Shown here piece after piece: positions 16,406-24,738 of a DNA stretch of 64,000 bases (position 1 is the stretch's first letter; each line of letters opens with the position of its first letter). The position numbers and the translations under genes are program-made. Source of the stretch: an uncultured Clostridia bacterium (GTDB taxonomy: Bacteria > Bacillota > Clostridia > Oscillospirales > Ruminococcaceae). The notes beneath the pieces were generated by a model, which was not told where the DNA came from, did no database searches, and worked only from the letters and a program-made list of their open reading frames with translations. The stretch covers positions 1 through 64,000 of the forward strand of contig CANQCL010000005.1 of NCBI GenBank assembly GCA_947589215.1, in the 5' to 3' direction.

Positions 16406-16600
16406 TTACATTGTTACGCCGAAGTTTATTTTTTCAGTTTTCTGATTCATATTTAAATCATACGTAAGGGCTGTTTTCAACATATTTATGCGGCTTTTAA
16501 GCACCATATGTCTATCATGATTTGCTATAATATAATCTAATGTTAGCATTTCATCTAGACTTTTCTGCCAATAGGGTATATTCAAATATTTAATGAAACA
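16406..16600 (-). pseudogene. Remnant of a HipA-like kinase C-terminus
   Basis: About 65 residues are readable: [24 protein letters not shown] resembles the HipA catalytic loop (LDYIIANxDRH, with the Asp-Arg-His of these toxin kinases). The frame then continues to INFGVTM and a stop. The N-terminal part is missing and is replaced by transposase sequence at about 16604. The end, INFGVTM, resembles the Met-rich tails of other proteins in this window. Probably the debris of a HipA-type toxin gene broken by IS3 insertion. Confidence 0.45.
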
Positions 16601-16603
16601 AAT

Positions 16604-17105
16604 GGGCATAGTCTGTAAGGTACGAATGAAGAAATACCATTCATATAAAGTTGTGGTTGGAAAGATAGCACCTAATTTACTAGAAAGGAACTTCAAAGCA
16701 GAAAAACTGGATGAAAAGTGGGTTACTGATGTTACAGAATTCACCTTATTCGGTCAAAACTTTACCTTTCGCCAGTATTGGACTTGCACAGTGAAAACAT
16801 TGTTTCTTATACAATCTATGAGCGACCATGTCTTTTTATGGTAACAGATACGCTTAACATGGCTTTTAAAACAATACCAGATAACACAGATCTTATTCTA
16901 CATTCAGATTAGGGTTGGCAATACCAAAATAAGCAATACCAACGAATGTTGAAAGAAAAGGGTATTAGACAGAGTATGAGCCGAAAAGGAAATTGTCTTG
17001 ATAACGCTGTAATCGAAAATTTCTTTGGACTGCTTAAAAGGATTTTCGCCCTTTTACAAAAAAATCAAATTACAAGATGGTATAATACATTACAAAAGTC
17101 TTAAA
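16604..17105 (+). pseudogene. Decayed IS3-family (IS150 group) transposase OrfB
   Basis: Pieces of the rve integrase core are readable in different frames: [23 protein letters not shown] (first Asp of DDE), LILHSD with a stop codon in place of the next residue, and the block [23 protein letters not shown] (Glu of DDE). At least two frameshifts and one in-frame stop are present, and both ends are missing. It is an old insertion that damaged the HipA-like gene and lies just before the vanG cluster. Confidence 0.8.
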
Positions 17106-17178
17106 ATGAAGACCAAAACATTGCGTTTGCAGTTATAATGTGCTATAATACATCCATCATTTCAGCGAAGGGACGCAA
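17106..17178 (+). promoter_or_regulatory. Probable promoter region of vanU-vanR-vanS
   Basis: A short AT-rich gap between the transposase debris and vanU. ttgcgt ... tataat-like elements (ttgcagttataatgtgctataat near 17127-17150) could form a promoter. The VanR binding site could not be identified. Confidence 0.35.
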
Positions 17179-17399
17179 ATGAAAGTTAGCTATAATAAGT
17201 TGTGGAAACTGCTTATAGACAAAGGAATGAAAAAGGTCAATTACGAGAGGTAGTGGGCACAAGTAAAAGCACCTTTACAAAACTCGGAAAAAACGAAAAT
17301 GTCACGCTTCCTGTTTTACTGGATATATGTGAATATCTGAAATGTGATTTCGGAGATATAATGGAAGCTGTGCCGGAAAACAAGGAGCAAGAAAAATGA
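17179..17399 (+). pseudogene. vanU: VanU-like Cro/CI regulator, frameshifted
   Basis: Read with one restored base, this is a 73-residue XRE-type helix-turn-helix protein: MKVSYNKLWKLLIDKGMKK then GQLREVVGTSKSTFTKL and VTLPVLLDICEYLKCDFGDI. That matches VanU, the small regulator found first in vanG clusters. The N-terminal and C-terminal parts are one frame apart at an A5 run near 17229-17234, where A6 would fuse them. Its TGA overlaps the ATG of vanR, so translation of the two is coupled. If the shift is real, control of the cluster is altered. If it is a base-calling error, the gene is intact. Confidence 0.75.
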
Positions 17400-18097
17400 G
17401 CGAAAATATTTTGGTCGTAGACGATGAAAAGGAAATCGCTGATCTGATTGAAGTCTACTTAAAAAATGACGGATACTCGGTATATAAATTTTACAATGGT
17501 GTAGAAGCCTTGAAGTGTATTGAGGAAACCGATTTAGATTTAGCTATATTAGACGTTATGCTGCCCGATGTGAACGGGTTTCATATTTGTCAGAAGATCA
17601 GAGAAAAGTTCTATTATCCCGTCATTATGCTTACTGCAAAGGTTGAGGACGGTGATAAGATCATGGGGCTTACCATCGGTGCCGATGATTATATCACAAA
17701 GCCGTTTAATCCGCTTGAGGTCGTCGCCAGAGTAAAAACACAATTACGGCGGTATATGAGATATAATAACCCTGCTCAAAAGCAAGAAGAAATTGTACAT
17801 GAATATGATATCAGGGGTCTTGTGATCAATAAAGACAATCACAAATGCCTTTTGTTCGGAAAAGAATTACAGCTAACGCCGATTGAATTTTCAATACTTT
17901 GGTATTTGTGCGAACATCAGGGTGTTGTTGTCCCATCGGAAGAATTGTTTGAAGCTGTTTGGGGAGAAAAATACCTAAACAATAATAATACGGTTATGGC
18001 ACACATCGGCAGACTGCGAGAAAAGATGAACGAACCGGCCAAAAAGCCGAAATTTATTAAAACAGTATGGGGAGTTGGATATACCATTGAAAAATAG
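17396..18097 (+). CDS. vanR: VanR response regulator (VanG type)
   Basis: A 233-residue OmpR/PhoB-family regulator. The receiver domain has acidic pocket DD at 9-10, phospho-acceptor Asp53 in LAILDVMLPD, the conserved Thr in IMLTAKVED and Lys in DDYITKPFNP. The C-terminal winged helix (about 135-231) has the TPIEFSILWYLCEHQG and VMAHIGRLREKM blocks. Phosphorylated by VanS, it should activate the vanG-XY-T operon. It overlaps vanU by 4 nt and vanS by 23 nt. Confidence 0.95.
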   Translation: MSENILVVDDEKEIADLIEVYLKNDGYSVYKFYNGVEALKCIEETDLDLAILDVMLPDVNGFHICQKIREKFYYPVIMLTAKVEDGDKIMGLTIGADDYITKPFNPLEVVARVKTQLRRYMRYNNPAQKQEEIVHEYDIRGLVINKDNHKCLLFGKELQLTPIEFSILWYLCEHQGVVVPSEELFEAVWGEKYLNNNNTVMAHIGRLREKMNEPAKKPKFIKTVWGVGYTIEK

Positions 18098-19181
18098 AGA
18101 AAATCGCAGAGTATCGCAGCTATCTAAGTCTATCATTAACCGATATATCCGTTTCTATTTGATTTTAATGTTTATTCTGATAGGCGGTTTTTTCCTTGCA
18201 AGGTTTATTTTCACACGGCATATCTGGCAACACGACGATCCTTTATATCGTATGTTGAGTACACTGGAAATACTCTACCTGATTATCATCGTCCTTGCCC
18301 TCCTTATTGGTCCGTTTGTTTTAGCCACCGTTTTAACCAGAAGAGCCATGCGGTATCTAAACATTATCGTTGATGCCGCAAAAAATCTTTCCCATCCGGA
18401 CGATAATTTAATTGAACTGCCGGAAGAATTGAGCGACATACAAAACGAGTTGAATTTGGCAAGAGAACAAGCGTTACGGAATATCCACAACGCCAATGAC
18501 GCTGTTCAGCGAAAGAATGATTTGATCATGTATCTCGCGCACGATTTGAAAACTCCGCTTGCCTCTGTGATCGGATACTTAAATCTGCTGCATGATGAAG
18601 GACAAATATCAGAAGAACTGCGGGAAAAATATCTGTCTATTACATTGGACAAGGCGGACCGCTTGGAGGATTTAATCAACGAATTCTTTGAGATCGCAAG
18701 GTTTAATCTTTCTACCATTACGCTCCAATACAGCAGAATAAATCTGACACGATTGCTTGAGCAGCTGATATATGAATTCAAGCCGATGATGAAGGAAAAA
18801 AATCTTAACTGCAATCTAAGTATTGTCGAGGATGTCATGCTGCGGTGCGATGCTGACAAAATTCAGCGGGTATTTGACAATCTATTGCGTAATGCCGTTA
18901 TTTACAGCTTTGAAAACACGGTTATAGATATTGTTGTTACCGCGCAAGCCGATAATATGAAAATCAAATTTATCAATCAAGGCGATACCATTCCAGAAGA
19001 AAAGTTAGAGCGGCTCTTTGAACAGTTCTACAGACTTGATGCGGCTCGGAGTACGAAAAGCGGTGGAGCAGGATTGGGACTGGCGATTGCGAAACAGATC
19101 GTTGAACTGCACGGAGGCGTAATATCTGCAAAAAGCGAACGGGACACGATAGAATTTGAAGTGATTCTTCCCATGTCGTAG
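18075..19181 (+). CDS. vanS: VanS sensor histidine kinase (VanG type)
   Basis: A 368-residue two-pass membrane kinase: membrane segments at about 29-50 and 69-93 with a very short external loop, a linker, dimerisation/phosphotransfer helix with His156 in YLAHDLKTPLASVIGYLNLL, N-box DNLLRNAVIYS, G1 and F boxes (EEKLERLFEQFYRLD) and G2 GGAGLGLAIAKQIVELHGG. The tiny external loop fits sensing of cell-wall stress or glycopeptide at the membrane. TTG 18075 is given; TTG 18087 (MKNRENRR) has a slightly better spacing from ggggag and is equally possible. It overlaps vanR. Confidence 0.93.
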   Translation: MDIPLKNRENRRVSQLSKSIINRYIRFYLILMFILIGGFFLARFIFTRHIWQHDDPLYRMLSTLEILYLIIIVLALLIGPFVLATVLTRRAMRYLNIIVDAAKNLSHPDDNLIELPEELSDIQNELNLAREQALRNIHNANDAVQRKNDLIMYLAHDLKTPLASVIGYLNLLHDEGQISEELREKYLSITLDKADRLEDLINEFFEIARFNLSTITLQYSRINLTRLLEQLIYEFKPMMKEKNLNCNLSIVEDVMLRCDADKIQRVFDNLLRNAVIYSFENTVIDIVVTAQADNMKIKFINQGDTIPEEKLERLFEQFYRLDAARSTKSGGAGLGLAIAKQIVELHGGVISAKSERDTIEFEVILPMS

Positions 19182-19244
19182 GAAAATCGTAAGAATTTCC
19201 GCAGTGAATCTATAGGAAACCTTGTGTATAAACAAATAAACAAC

Positions 19245-19290
19245 ACTCTTGTTTTTGGTACACTTATTGTGCCAAAGCAAGAGTTTTTTG
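19245..19290 (+). terminator. Terminator between vanS and vanG
   Basis: actcttg and ggtacac pair with gtgcc and caagagt around ttatt, followed by a run of six T. This separates the regulatory unit from the resistance unit, so vanG should have its own inducible promoter between about 19290 and 19400. Confidence 0.85.
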
Positions 19291-19422
19291 TTTTGTGCAG
19301 ATAATTTCTCTCAAAGGAGTAAAGGACATTCTATAAAACTGAAACGGAGCTATACTGCAACAGATGATAAATTGCTTATGAATTACATGAAAATATCTAT
19401 GTAGAAGAAAGAGGTGCGTAGA

Positions 19423-20469
19423 ATGAAAAAGAAAAAAATTGCCGTTATTTTTGGCGGTAAGTCCACAGAGTATGAGGTATCCCTGCAATCGGCGTTCTCT
19501 GTTTTGGAAAATGTTGATCCGGCTAAGTACGACATTGTTCCCATAGGTATCACACGAGACGGAAACTGGTATCATTACAAAGGCCGGTACGAGAACATAG
19601 CAGACAATACATGGACTCGGGATTGGAATCATCTTTATCCCGTGACTGTATCGGTAAGCCGTTCCCAAAAGGGACTTTTAGAGCTTTCCGAGAGCCGATA
19701 CACCTTTGTTCCTGTAGATTTGGTGTTTCCAATCCTGCACGGTAAGAACGGCGAGGACGGCACCTTGCAGGGGTTGTTTGAATTGGCGGGCATACCGCTG
19801 ATCGGGTGCGGCACGCTTTCATCCGCGCTCTGTATGGATAAAGACAGGGCGCACAAGCTCGTGAGCCTTGCTGGAATATCCGTACCCAAATCAATCACTT
19901 TCAATCGCTCCCATATGGACGCTGCATTATCAACTGCGGATCTGACTTATCCGCAGTTTGTAAAACCCGTCCGTGCAGGATCATCTTTTGGAATAACCAA
20001 AGTTTCGGCGCAGCAAGAATTGAACAAAGCCATAGAACTGGCATTTGAACACGATACAGAAGTCATCGTGGAAGAAGCTATCGACGGCTTTGAAGTAGGG
20101 TGTGCCGTACTGGGGACTGATACGCTGACCGTCGGGCGTGTGGACGAAATAGAACTGTCAAACAGATTCTTTGATTATACCGAGAAATATACACTGAAAA
20201 CCTCAAAAATCCATATGCCAGCAAGAATCAGTCCGGAAACAGAAAAGCGTATTCAAAATGCCGCCGTAACCATATATAAGGCACTAGGCTGCTCCGGTTT
20301 TTCGAGGGTGGATATGTTTCTTACGCCATCCGGCGAAATTGTTTTCAACGAGGTCAATACTATCCCCGGCTTTACTTCCCATAGCCGCTATCCCAATATG
20401 ATGAAAGGAATCGGTCTGTCGTTTGCGGATATGCTGGACAAGCTGATTGGGTGTTACATAGAACAATGA
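19423..20469 (+). CDS. vanG: D-alanine--D-serine ligase VanG
   Basis: A 348-residue ATP-grasp ligase that makes D-Ala-D-Ser, so that peptidoglycan precursors bind vancomycin poorly. It shows the ligase signature HGKNGEDGTLQGLFELAGIP, the ATP-binding KPVRAGSSFGITKV, EEAIDGFEVGCAVLG and the Mg-binding C-terminal block FNEVNTIPGFTSHSRYP. The omega-loop region reads DYTEKYTLKTSKIHMPA, like the D-Ser group (VanC/E/G) and unlike VanA/VanB. ATG 19423 is preferred over GTG 19414 because of gaaagaggtg upstream. The stop overlaps vanXY by 4 nt. Confidence 0.93.
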   Translation: MKKKKIAVIFGGKSTEYEVSLQSAFSVLENVDPAKYDIVPIGITRDGNWYHYKGRYENIADNTWTRDWNHLYPVTVSVSRSQKGLLELSESRYTFVPVDLVFPILHGKNGEDGTLQGLFELAGIPLIGCGTLSSALCMDKDRAHKLVSLAGISVPKSITFNRSHMDAALSTADLTYPQFVKPVRAGSSFGITKVSAQQELNKAIELAFEHDTEVIVEEAIDGFEVGCAVLGTDTLTVGRVDEIELSNRFFDYTEKYTLKTSKIHMPARISPETEKRIQNAAVTIYKALGCSGFSRVDMFLTPSGEIVFNEVNTIPGFTSHSRYPNMMKGIGLSFADMLDKLIGCYIEQ

Positions 20470-21221
20470 AATCTATTATTCTCAAGAAAGAAAAGATATA
20501 TTCGGGAAATTTGTCGCTTATAAATGCTCACTATCCTCTGCATAACACTTCGCCAAACAGTCTGACGCCGGCGGATCCACGATTTCCTGATATTCTGATA
20601 CAGCGTGACGCCGCCAATGCGTTGCAGCTTATCTTGGATAAAATATCGGCTAAGAATTCTATCGTTCCCGTAAGCGGATACCGTTCCTCAGCAGAACAGA
20701 GATCAATATTTTACGATTCGCTGAAAGACAACGGTGAGAAATTTACGAGAAAGTATGTGGCTTTACCGGATCACAGCGAACATCAAACAGGGCTTGCCAT
20801 TGATTTGGGACTGAATCAGGCGGACATTGATTTTATTCGTCCCGATTTTCCCTATCATGGTATTTGTGATGAATTCCGAAAGACAGCTCCCTATTACGGG
20901 TTTATTGAGAGATACGCAAAGAGCAAGGAGAAAATTACGGGCATATCCCATGAGCCGTGGCACTTTCGGTATGTCGGATATCCTCATTCGAAAATCATAG
21001 AGGAAAACGGACTTTCGCTTGAAGAATATATAACATTTATCAAATCCTTTGGAGAACAAAACCGGTACATTTATCACGGAAAAGACAGCACCGCAACCGA
21101 AGTATATTATGTTCCTGCCGCAGATGCAGAAACAGAGATTGCCTTGCCTGACGAGTCAATATATCAAGTTTCCGGCAACAACATAGACGGCTTTATCGTT
21201 ACAGTTTGGAGAAAACCATGA
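20466..21221 (+). CDS. vanXY: VanXY D,D-dipeptidase/D,D-carboxypeptidase
   Basis: A 251-residue M15-family zinc peptidase. It removes D-Ala-D-Ala dipeptide and the terminal D-Ala of normal precursors, so that only D-Ser-ended precursors remain. Zinc ligands are visible: His106 and Asp113 in SEHQTGLAIDLG, and His166 in EPWHFRYVG, with Glu163 as catalytic base. There is no signal peptide, so it is cytoplasmic, as expected for VanXY. ATG overlaps the vanG stop (ATGA), and its own stop overlaps vanT. The 3' part has an extra ~50 residues after the catalytic domain. Confidence 0.92.
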   Translation: MKSIILKKEKIYSGNLSLINAHYPLHNTSPNSLTPADPRFPDILIQRDAANALQLILDKISAKNSIVPVSGYRSSAEQRSIFYDSLKDNGEKFTRKYVALPDHSEHQTGLAIDLGLNQADIDFIRPDFPYHGICDEFRKTAPYYGFIERYAKSKEKITGISHEPWHFRYVGYPHSKIIEENGLSLEEYITFIKSFGEQNRYIYHGKDSTATEVYYVPAADAETEIALPDESIYQVSGNNIDGFIVTVWRKP

Positions 21222-23362
21222 ACAAGAATAAGAGTTACGCAGGCATCGACTATTTTCGGATGATTGCCGCTTTATTGGTTATTACGATTCATACCTCGCC
21301 TTTGCTGTCCTTCAGTGAAACGGGCAATTTTATCCTGACGCGGGTGGTCGCCCGAATTGCGGTACCGTTCTTCTTTACGACCTCCGGATTCTTTTTGATT
21401 TCGAGATACACCCGCAACACCGAAAAATTAAAGGCCTTCGTGAAAAGCACGCTGCAAATTTACGGAATTGCTATTCTCATTTACATCCCGATCAATATAT
21501 ACAATGGCTATTTTTCGGGGAATAATCTTCTGCCGAATATTCTAAAAGACATTATTTTTGACGGTACGCTGTATCACCTGTGGTATCTTCCTGCCGCTGC
21601 CTTGGGTGGGTCAATTGCTTGGTATCTGGTCAAGAAAGTAGACTATACGAGGACAATCATTATTGTCTTCGGATTGTACCTTATCGGTTTATTTGGTGAC
21701 AGCTATTTCGGAATTGCCGAAACGATTCCCGGCATATATAGCTTTTACGATCTCATTTTTCAGGTGACAGACTATACGAGGAACGGCATTTTTTATGCAC
21801 CGATTTTCTTCGTGCTAGGCGGATATATTGCAGAACATCCAAAAAAGCTATCGTCTGTTCAAAGCGTTGGAGGATTTGCTGTCAGCCTTGGACTCATGCT
21901 CGGAGAAGCGTTGACATTGCATTATTACGATTTGCAGCGTCACGACAGTATGTATCTGTTTTTACTGCCCTGTATGTTTTTCCTGTTTCACGCGCTTTTA
22001 CATTGTCAAGGGAAACGTTCTCGATTACTCAGAACATCCGCTCTGGTCATTTACATCATGCATCCGATGGTGATTGTCGGGGTAAGGCTGATTGCCAAAA
22101 TCCTTCATATGCAAAATCTGCTTGTGAATAACAGTTTGATACACTTTTTTGTTGTCAGTTTGGCGTCGGCAGTTATTGGGATCACAGCCGCAGAAATATG
22201 GAATAGGTATGATCTTGGGAAAAGGAGGCACGTTCCCGATACAGATCGGGCATGGATTGAAATTGATTTGAACAACTTGGAGCATAATGCAAGAGAATTG
22301 CAAAAGGCGATGCCTCCGAAATGCAGCCTTATGGCGGTTGTGAAGGCCGAGGCATACGGTCATAACGCATTTACGGTTTCCGCTCATCTTAATAAAATCG
22401 GAGTAAAATCATTTGCCGTTGCTACAATTGACGAGGGAATCGCCTTGCGTAAGTACGGGATACGGGGAGAAATTCTGATTCTAGGCTATACCGATGTTCA
22501 TCGGGTAAGAGATTTGAAAAAATACGGCTTAATGCAAACTGTAGTCAGTTTTGAATATGCCCAAGCGCTTAATCAGCAAAATATTCCCGTAAAAATTCAT
22601 ATCAAGATTGACACGGGTATGCACAGGCTGGGAATTCCCTACGATAATTTCTCAGAAGTAAAAAAAGTCTTTGCAATGAGAAATCTCAATGTGTGCGGAA
22701 TCTATACCCATTTGTGCTGTTCGGATAATCTGCTGCCTGATGATATCGCGTTTACCGAAGAACAAGTCAATCGATTTTACCGGTTGATCGAGCTTATGAA
22801 ACACAATAATATTCCTGTTCCGAAGCTGCATATGCAGAGCAGCTATGGTCTGTTGAATTATCCTAATCTCCAATGCGATTATGCAAGAATCGGTATCGCT
22901 TTATATGGTGTCCTCGCTACGCCGGATTACAATACTGCTCTAAAACTCGATCTGCGACCGGTGCTTTCTTTGAAAACAAGGGTAGTTCATATACAAAATA
23001 TTTGCAAAGGCGAAAGTATCGGCTACGGCAGAGCATTTACAGCGGAAAGAGACAGCAGGATTGCTATCCTGCCGATTGGATATGCCGATGGTTTTCCAAG
23101 AAATCTTTCCTGCGGTAAAGGCTATGCACAGATAGGAAATCAACTTGCTCCAATCGTTGGCCGTATCTGTATGGATCAGCTTGCAGTTGACATTACGGGA
23201 ATTGAAAGCATTGCTATTGGCGATACCGCAATCATGATTGGATCCGACGCTGCGGAGGAATTATCCGCTCCTATTGTTGCAGATAACTCTGATAGTATCA
23301 GCAATGAGCTGCTGTGCAGAATGGGAGCAAGATTGCCGGTAATTGAACGGCTTGTGCCGTAA
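21218..23362 (+). CDS. vanT: VanT membrane serine racemase
   Basis: A 714-residue fusion. The N-terminal ~335 residues form about ten membrane segments of the acyltransferase-3 type (YFRMIAALLVITIHTSP, ARIAVPFFFTTSGFF), thought to take up L-Ser. The C-terminal ~370 residues are an alanine-racemase fold making D-Ser: PLP Lys376 in LMAVVKAEAYGHN and the IGYGRAF and GRICMDQLAVDI blocks. The product feeds VanG. The start ATG overlaps the vanXY stop. Eight bases after its stop begins a truncated integrase on the other strand, so this is the right edge of the inserted resistance segment. vanY and vanW are absent. Confidence 0.93.
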   Translation: MNKNKSYAGIDYFRMIAALLVITIHTSPLLSFSETGNFILTRVVARIAVPFFFTTSGFFLISRYTRNTEKLKAFVKSTLQIYGIAILIYIPINIYNGYFSGNNLLPNILKDIIFDGTLYHLWYLPAAALGGSIAWYLVKKVDYTRTIIIVFGLYLIGLFGDSYFGIAETIPGIYSFYDLIFQVTDYTRNGIFYAPIFFVLGGYIAEHPKKLSSVQSVGGFAVSLGLMLGEALTLHYYDLQRHDSMYLFLLPCMFFLFHALLHCQGKRSRLLRTSALVIYIMHPMVIVGVRLIAKILHMQNLLVNNSLIHFFVVSLASAVIGITAAEIWNRYDLGKRRHVPDTDRAWIEIDLNNLEHNARELQKAMPPKCSLMAVVKAEAYGHNAFTVSAHLNKIGVKSFAVATIDEGIALRKYGIRGEILILGYTDVHRVRDLKKYGLMQTVVSFEYAQALNQQNIPVKIHIKIDTGMHRLGIPYDNFSEVKKVFAMRNLNVCGIYTHLCCSDNLLPDDIAFTEEQVNRFYRLIELMKHNNIPVPKLHMQSSYGLLNYPNLQCDYARIGIALYGVLATPDYNTALKLDLRPVLSLKTRVVHIQNICKGESIGYGRAFTAERDSRIAILPIGYADGFPRNLSCGKGYAQIGNQLAPIVGRICMDQLAVDITGIESIAIGDTAIMIGSDAAEELSAPIVADNSDSISNELLCRMGARLPVIERLVP

Positions 23363-23370
23363 AAGTATGA

Positions 23371-23853
23371 CGGATTCTTTACTATGATTTCTTGCTGTGT
23401 GAGATATCGAAAGTATTCACCAAGCACCACATATACTTTTTTAACAGTCGTGTATGCATAACCTTCGCTCATCTTTTGATTAAGTAAATCTTTTATATCA
23501 GTGGCAGAAATATCGCTAACAACCTTATCTCCCAATATAGGATATATCTGATGTTTTGATGTGCATTCGTATCTGTCATAAGTACTTCTTTCTACGGAAG
23601 GAAACTTAAATACCTCAAGCCATTTGTGCATACTCTCACGAAGTGTTTTCTTTGTTTCCTGTGACTCAATTATTGACTCGTTGAAATCAGTAATGTAATC
23701 TGTGATTTTCTTATTAACTGCTTGCTTTGTAGTACCCGAAAAACTCTTGCGTTTTCTAACTCCATGCTCGTCCATATACCAGACTACACCACACCATCTG
23801 CCATCTGTTCTTTTGAATACATTACCGTTTGTTAATAATCTTTTTTGTGCCAT
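23371..23853 (-). pseudogene. Truncated integrase (N-terminal 160 residues) beside vanT
   Basis: From MAQKRLLTNGNVFKRTDGRW to YFRYLTQQEIIVKN this matches the two full integrases of the window. The homology stops abruptly at 23371, 8 bases after the vanT stop, and the whole catalytic domain is missing. In IME1 the same integrase lies directly before the relaxase; here it lies before MNT-HEPN and the relaxase. So the vanG segment appears to have replaced the 3' part of this element's own integrase, or recombination between two elements joined here. Confidence 0.85.
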
Positions 23854-23974
23854 ACAAATCATACCTTTCTTTAGCACAACACAATACCACAACTCATTTT
23901 GAATATCCAGAGTGAAAAGAATGTTTATCATAAAGTTAACAATTCTTTATAATTTTGTGTCCTTATAAAAGACG

Positions 23975-24003
23975 TTGAAAAAATGAGGATATTGTGTTAT
24001 ACT
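23975..24003 (+). promoter_or_regulatory. Promoter of the MNT-HEPN pair
   Basis: ttgaaa (23975-23980), a 17-base spacer and tatact (23998-24003), about 30 bases before the GTG of the MNT gene. A strong gggagg ribosome site follows. Confidence 0.65.
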
Positions 24004-24035
24004 GTATTTAATATAAATATGAGGGAGGAAACGCT

Positions 24036-24341
24036 GTGACGGATAGAATTTATTCTATTGATGAAATAAAAAGTATTGTTGCACCGATTGCTAAGCAGTA
24101 CGGTGTTGATAGAGTATATCTTTTTGGATCCTATGCACGTGGTGAGGCTACTGCAGCAAGTGATCTTGATTTTAGAGTCGATAGAGGAGCTCTGCGCGGG
24201 CTGTTTGCTCTAGGCGGATTATATGCCGATCTAGAAGAAGTATTTGACAAAGAATTAGATTTGCTCACTACCGGCAGTCTTGATCAAAAGTTTTTAAACC
24301 GTATCTCAAAGGAGGAAATTTTAATTTATGACAATCAGTGA
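24036..24341 (+). CDS. MNT-domain nucleotidyltransferase antitoxin (MntA-like)
   Basis: A 101-residue minimal nucleotidyltransferase with the signature LFGSYARGEATAASDLDFRV (GSX10DxD) and a third acidic strand in KELDLLT. In MNT-HEPN systems this protein silences its partner toxin by adding nucleotides to it. The GTG start follows gggaggaa. The stop overlaps the HEPN start by 14 nt, so the pair is coupled. It sits between the broken integrase and the relaxase of IME2; IME1 has no copy. Confidence 0.85.
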   Translation: MTDRIYSIDEIKSIVAPIAKQYGVDRVYLFGSYARGEATAASDLDFRVDRGALRGLFALGGLYADLEEVFDKELDLLTTGSLDQKFLNRISKEEILIYDNQ

Positions 24342-24705
24342 ACGGGATATTAGCATTATTGAAAAAATGCAACAATATTGTTTTGAAATAGAAGAAGCAC
24401 ACGAAAGCTTTGATAGATCTTTTGATAATTTTCGAAGCATCTCATATTATAAAAACGCCGTCTGCCTTTGTATTATGCAGATTGGAGAGCTTTCGGTACA
24501 TCTGTCTGATACATTTAAAAGCGAACATGACAATATTCCTTGGAAACAGATTCGTGGTATGCGCAATGTCGTAGCACACGAATACGGCAATATTGAAGAC
24601 GAGATTGTATGGGAGACAGCAACCGAGAATATTTTAGAAATTGAACAATTTTGCCAAGATATTTTAGACCAGGATCAAGGTCAAGGTATGAATATGACTT
24701 TTTAA
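24328..24705 (+). CDS. HEPN toxin RNase (HepT-like, DUF86)
   Basis: A 125-residue all-helical HEPN ribonuclease. The catalytic Rx4-6H is visible in RGMRNVVAHEYG (Arg and His flanking NVVA), preceded by helices with YYKNAVCLCIMQIGELSVHLSD. It is the toxin partner of the upstream nucleotidyltransferase and is probably an addiction or anti-phage module stabilising IME2. It ends CQDILDQDQGQGMNMTF, an acidic/Gln tail with Met near the end, comparable to the tails of the ICE proteins. Confidence 0.85.
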   Translation: MTISERDISIIEKMQQYCFEIEEAHESFDRSFDNFRSISYYKNAVCLCIMQIGELSVHLSDTFKSEHDNIPWKQIRGMRNVVAHEYGNIEDEIVWETATENILEIEQFCQDILDQDQGQGMNMTF

Positions 24706-24712
24706 TTCTTTT

Positions 24713-24738
24713 AGCAGACCGATTATGGTCTGCTTTTT
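24713..24738 (+). terminator. Terminator after the HEPN gene
   Basis: agcagacc pairs with ggtctgct across about 6 bases and is followed by ttttac. It also reaches the 3' end of the converging relaxase gene. Confidence 0.8.

Noticed and set aside
17396-23362. vanA- or vanB-type cluster
   Set aside because: No VanH dehydrogenase or separate VanX is present. The ligase omega-loop, VanXY and VanT point to the D-Ser (vanG) type.
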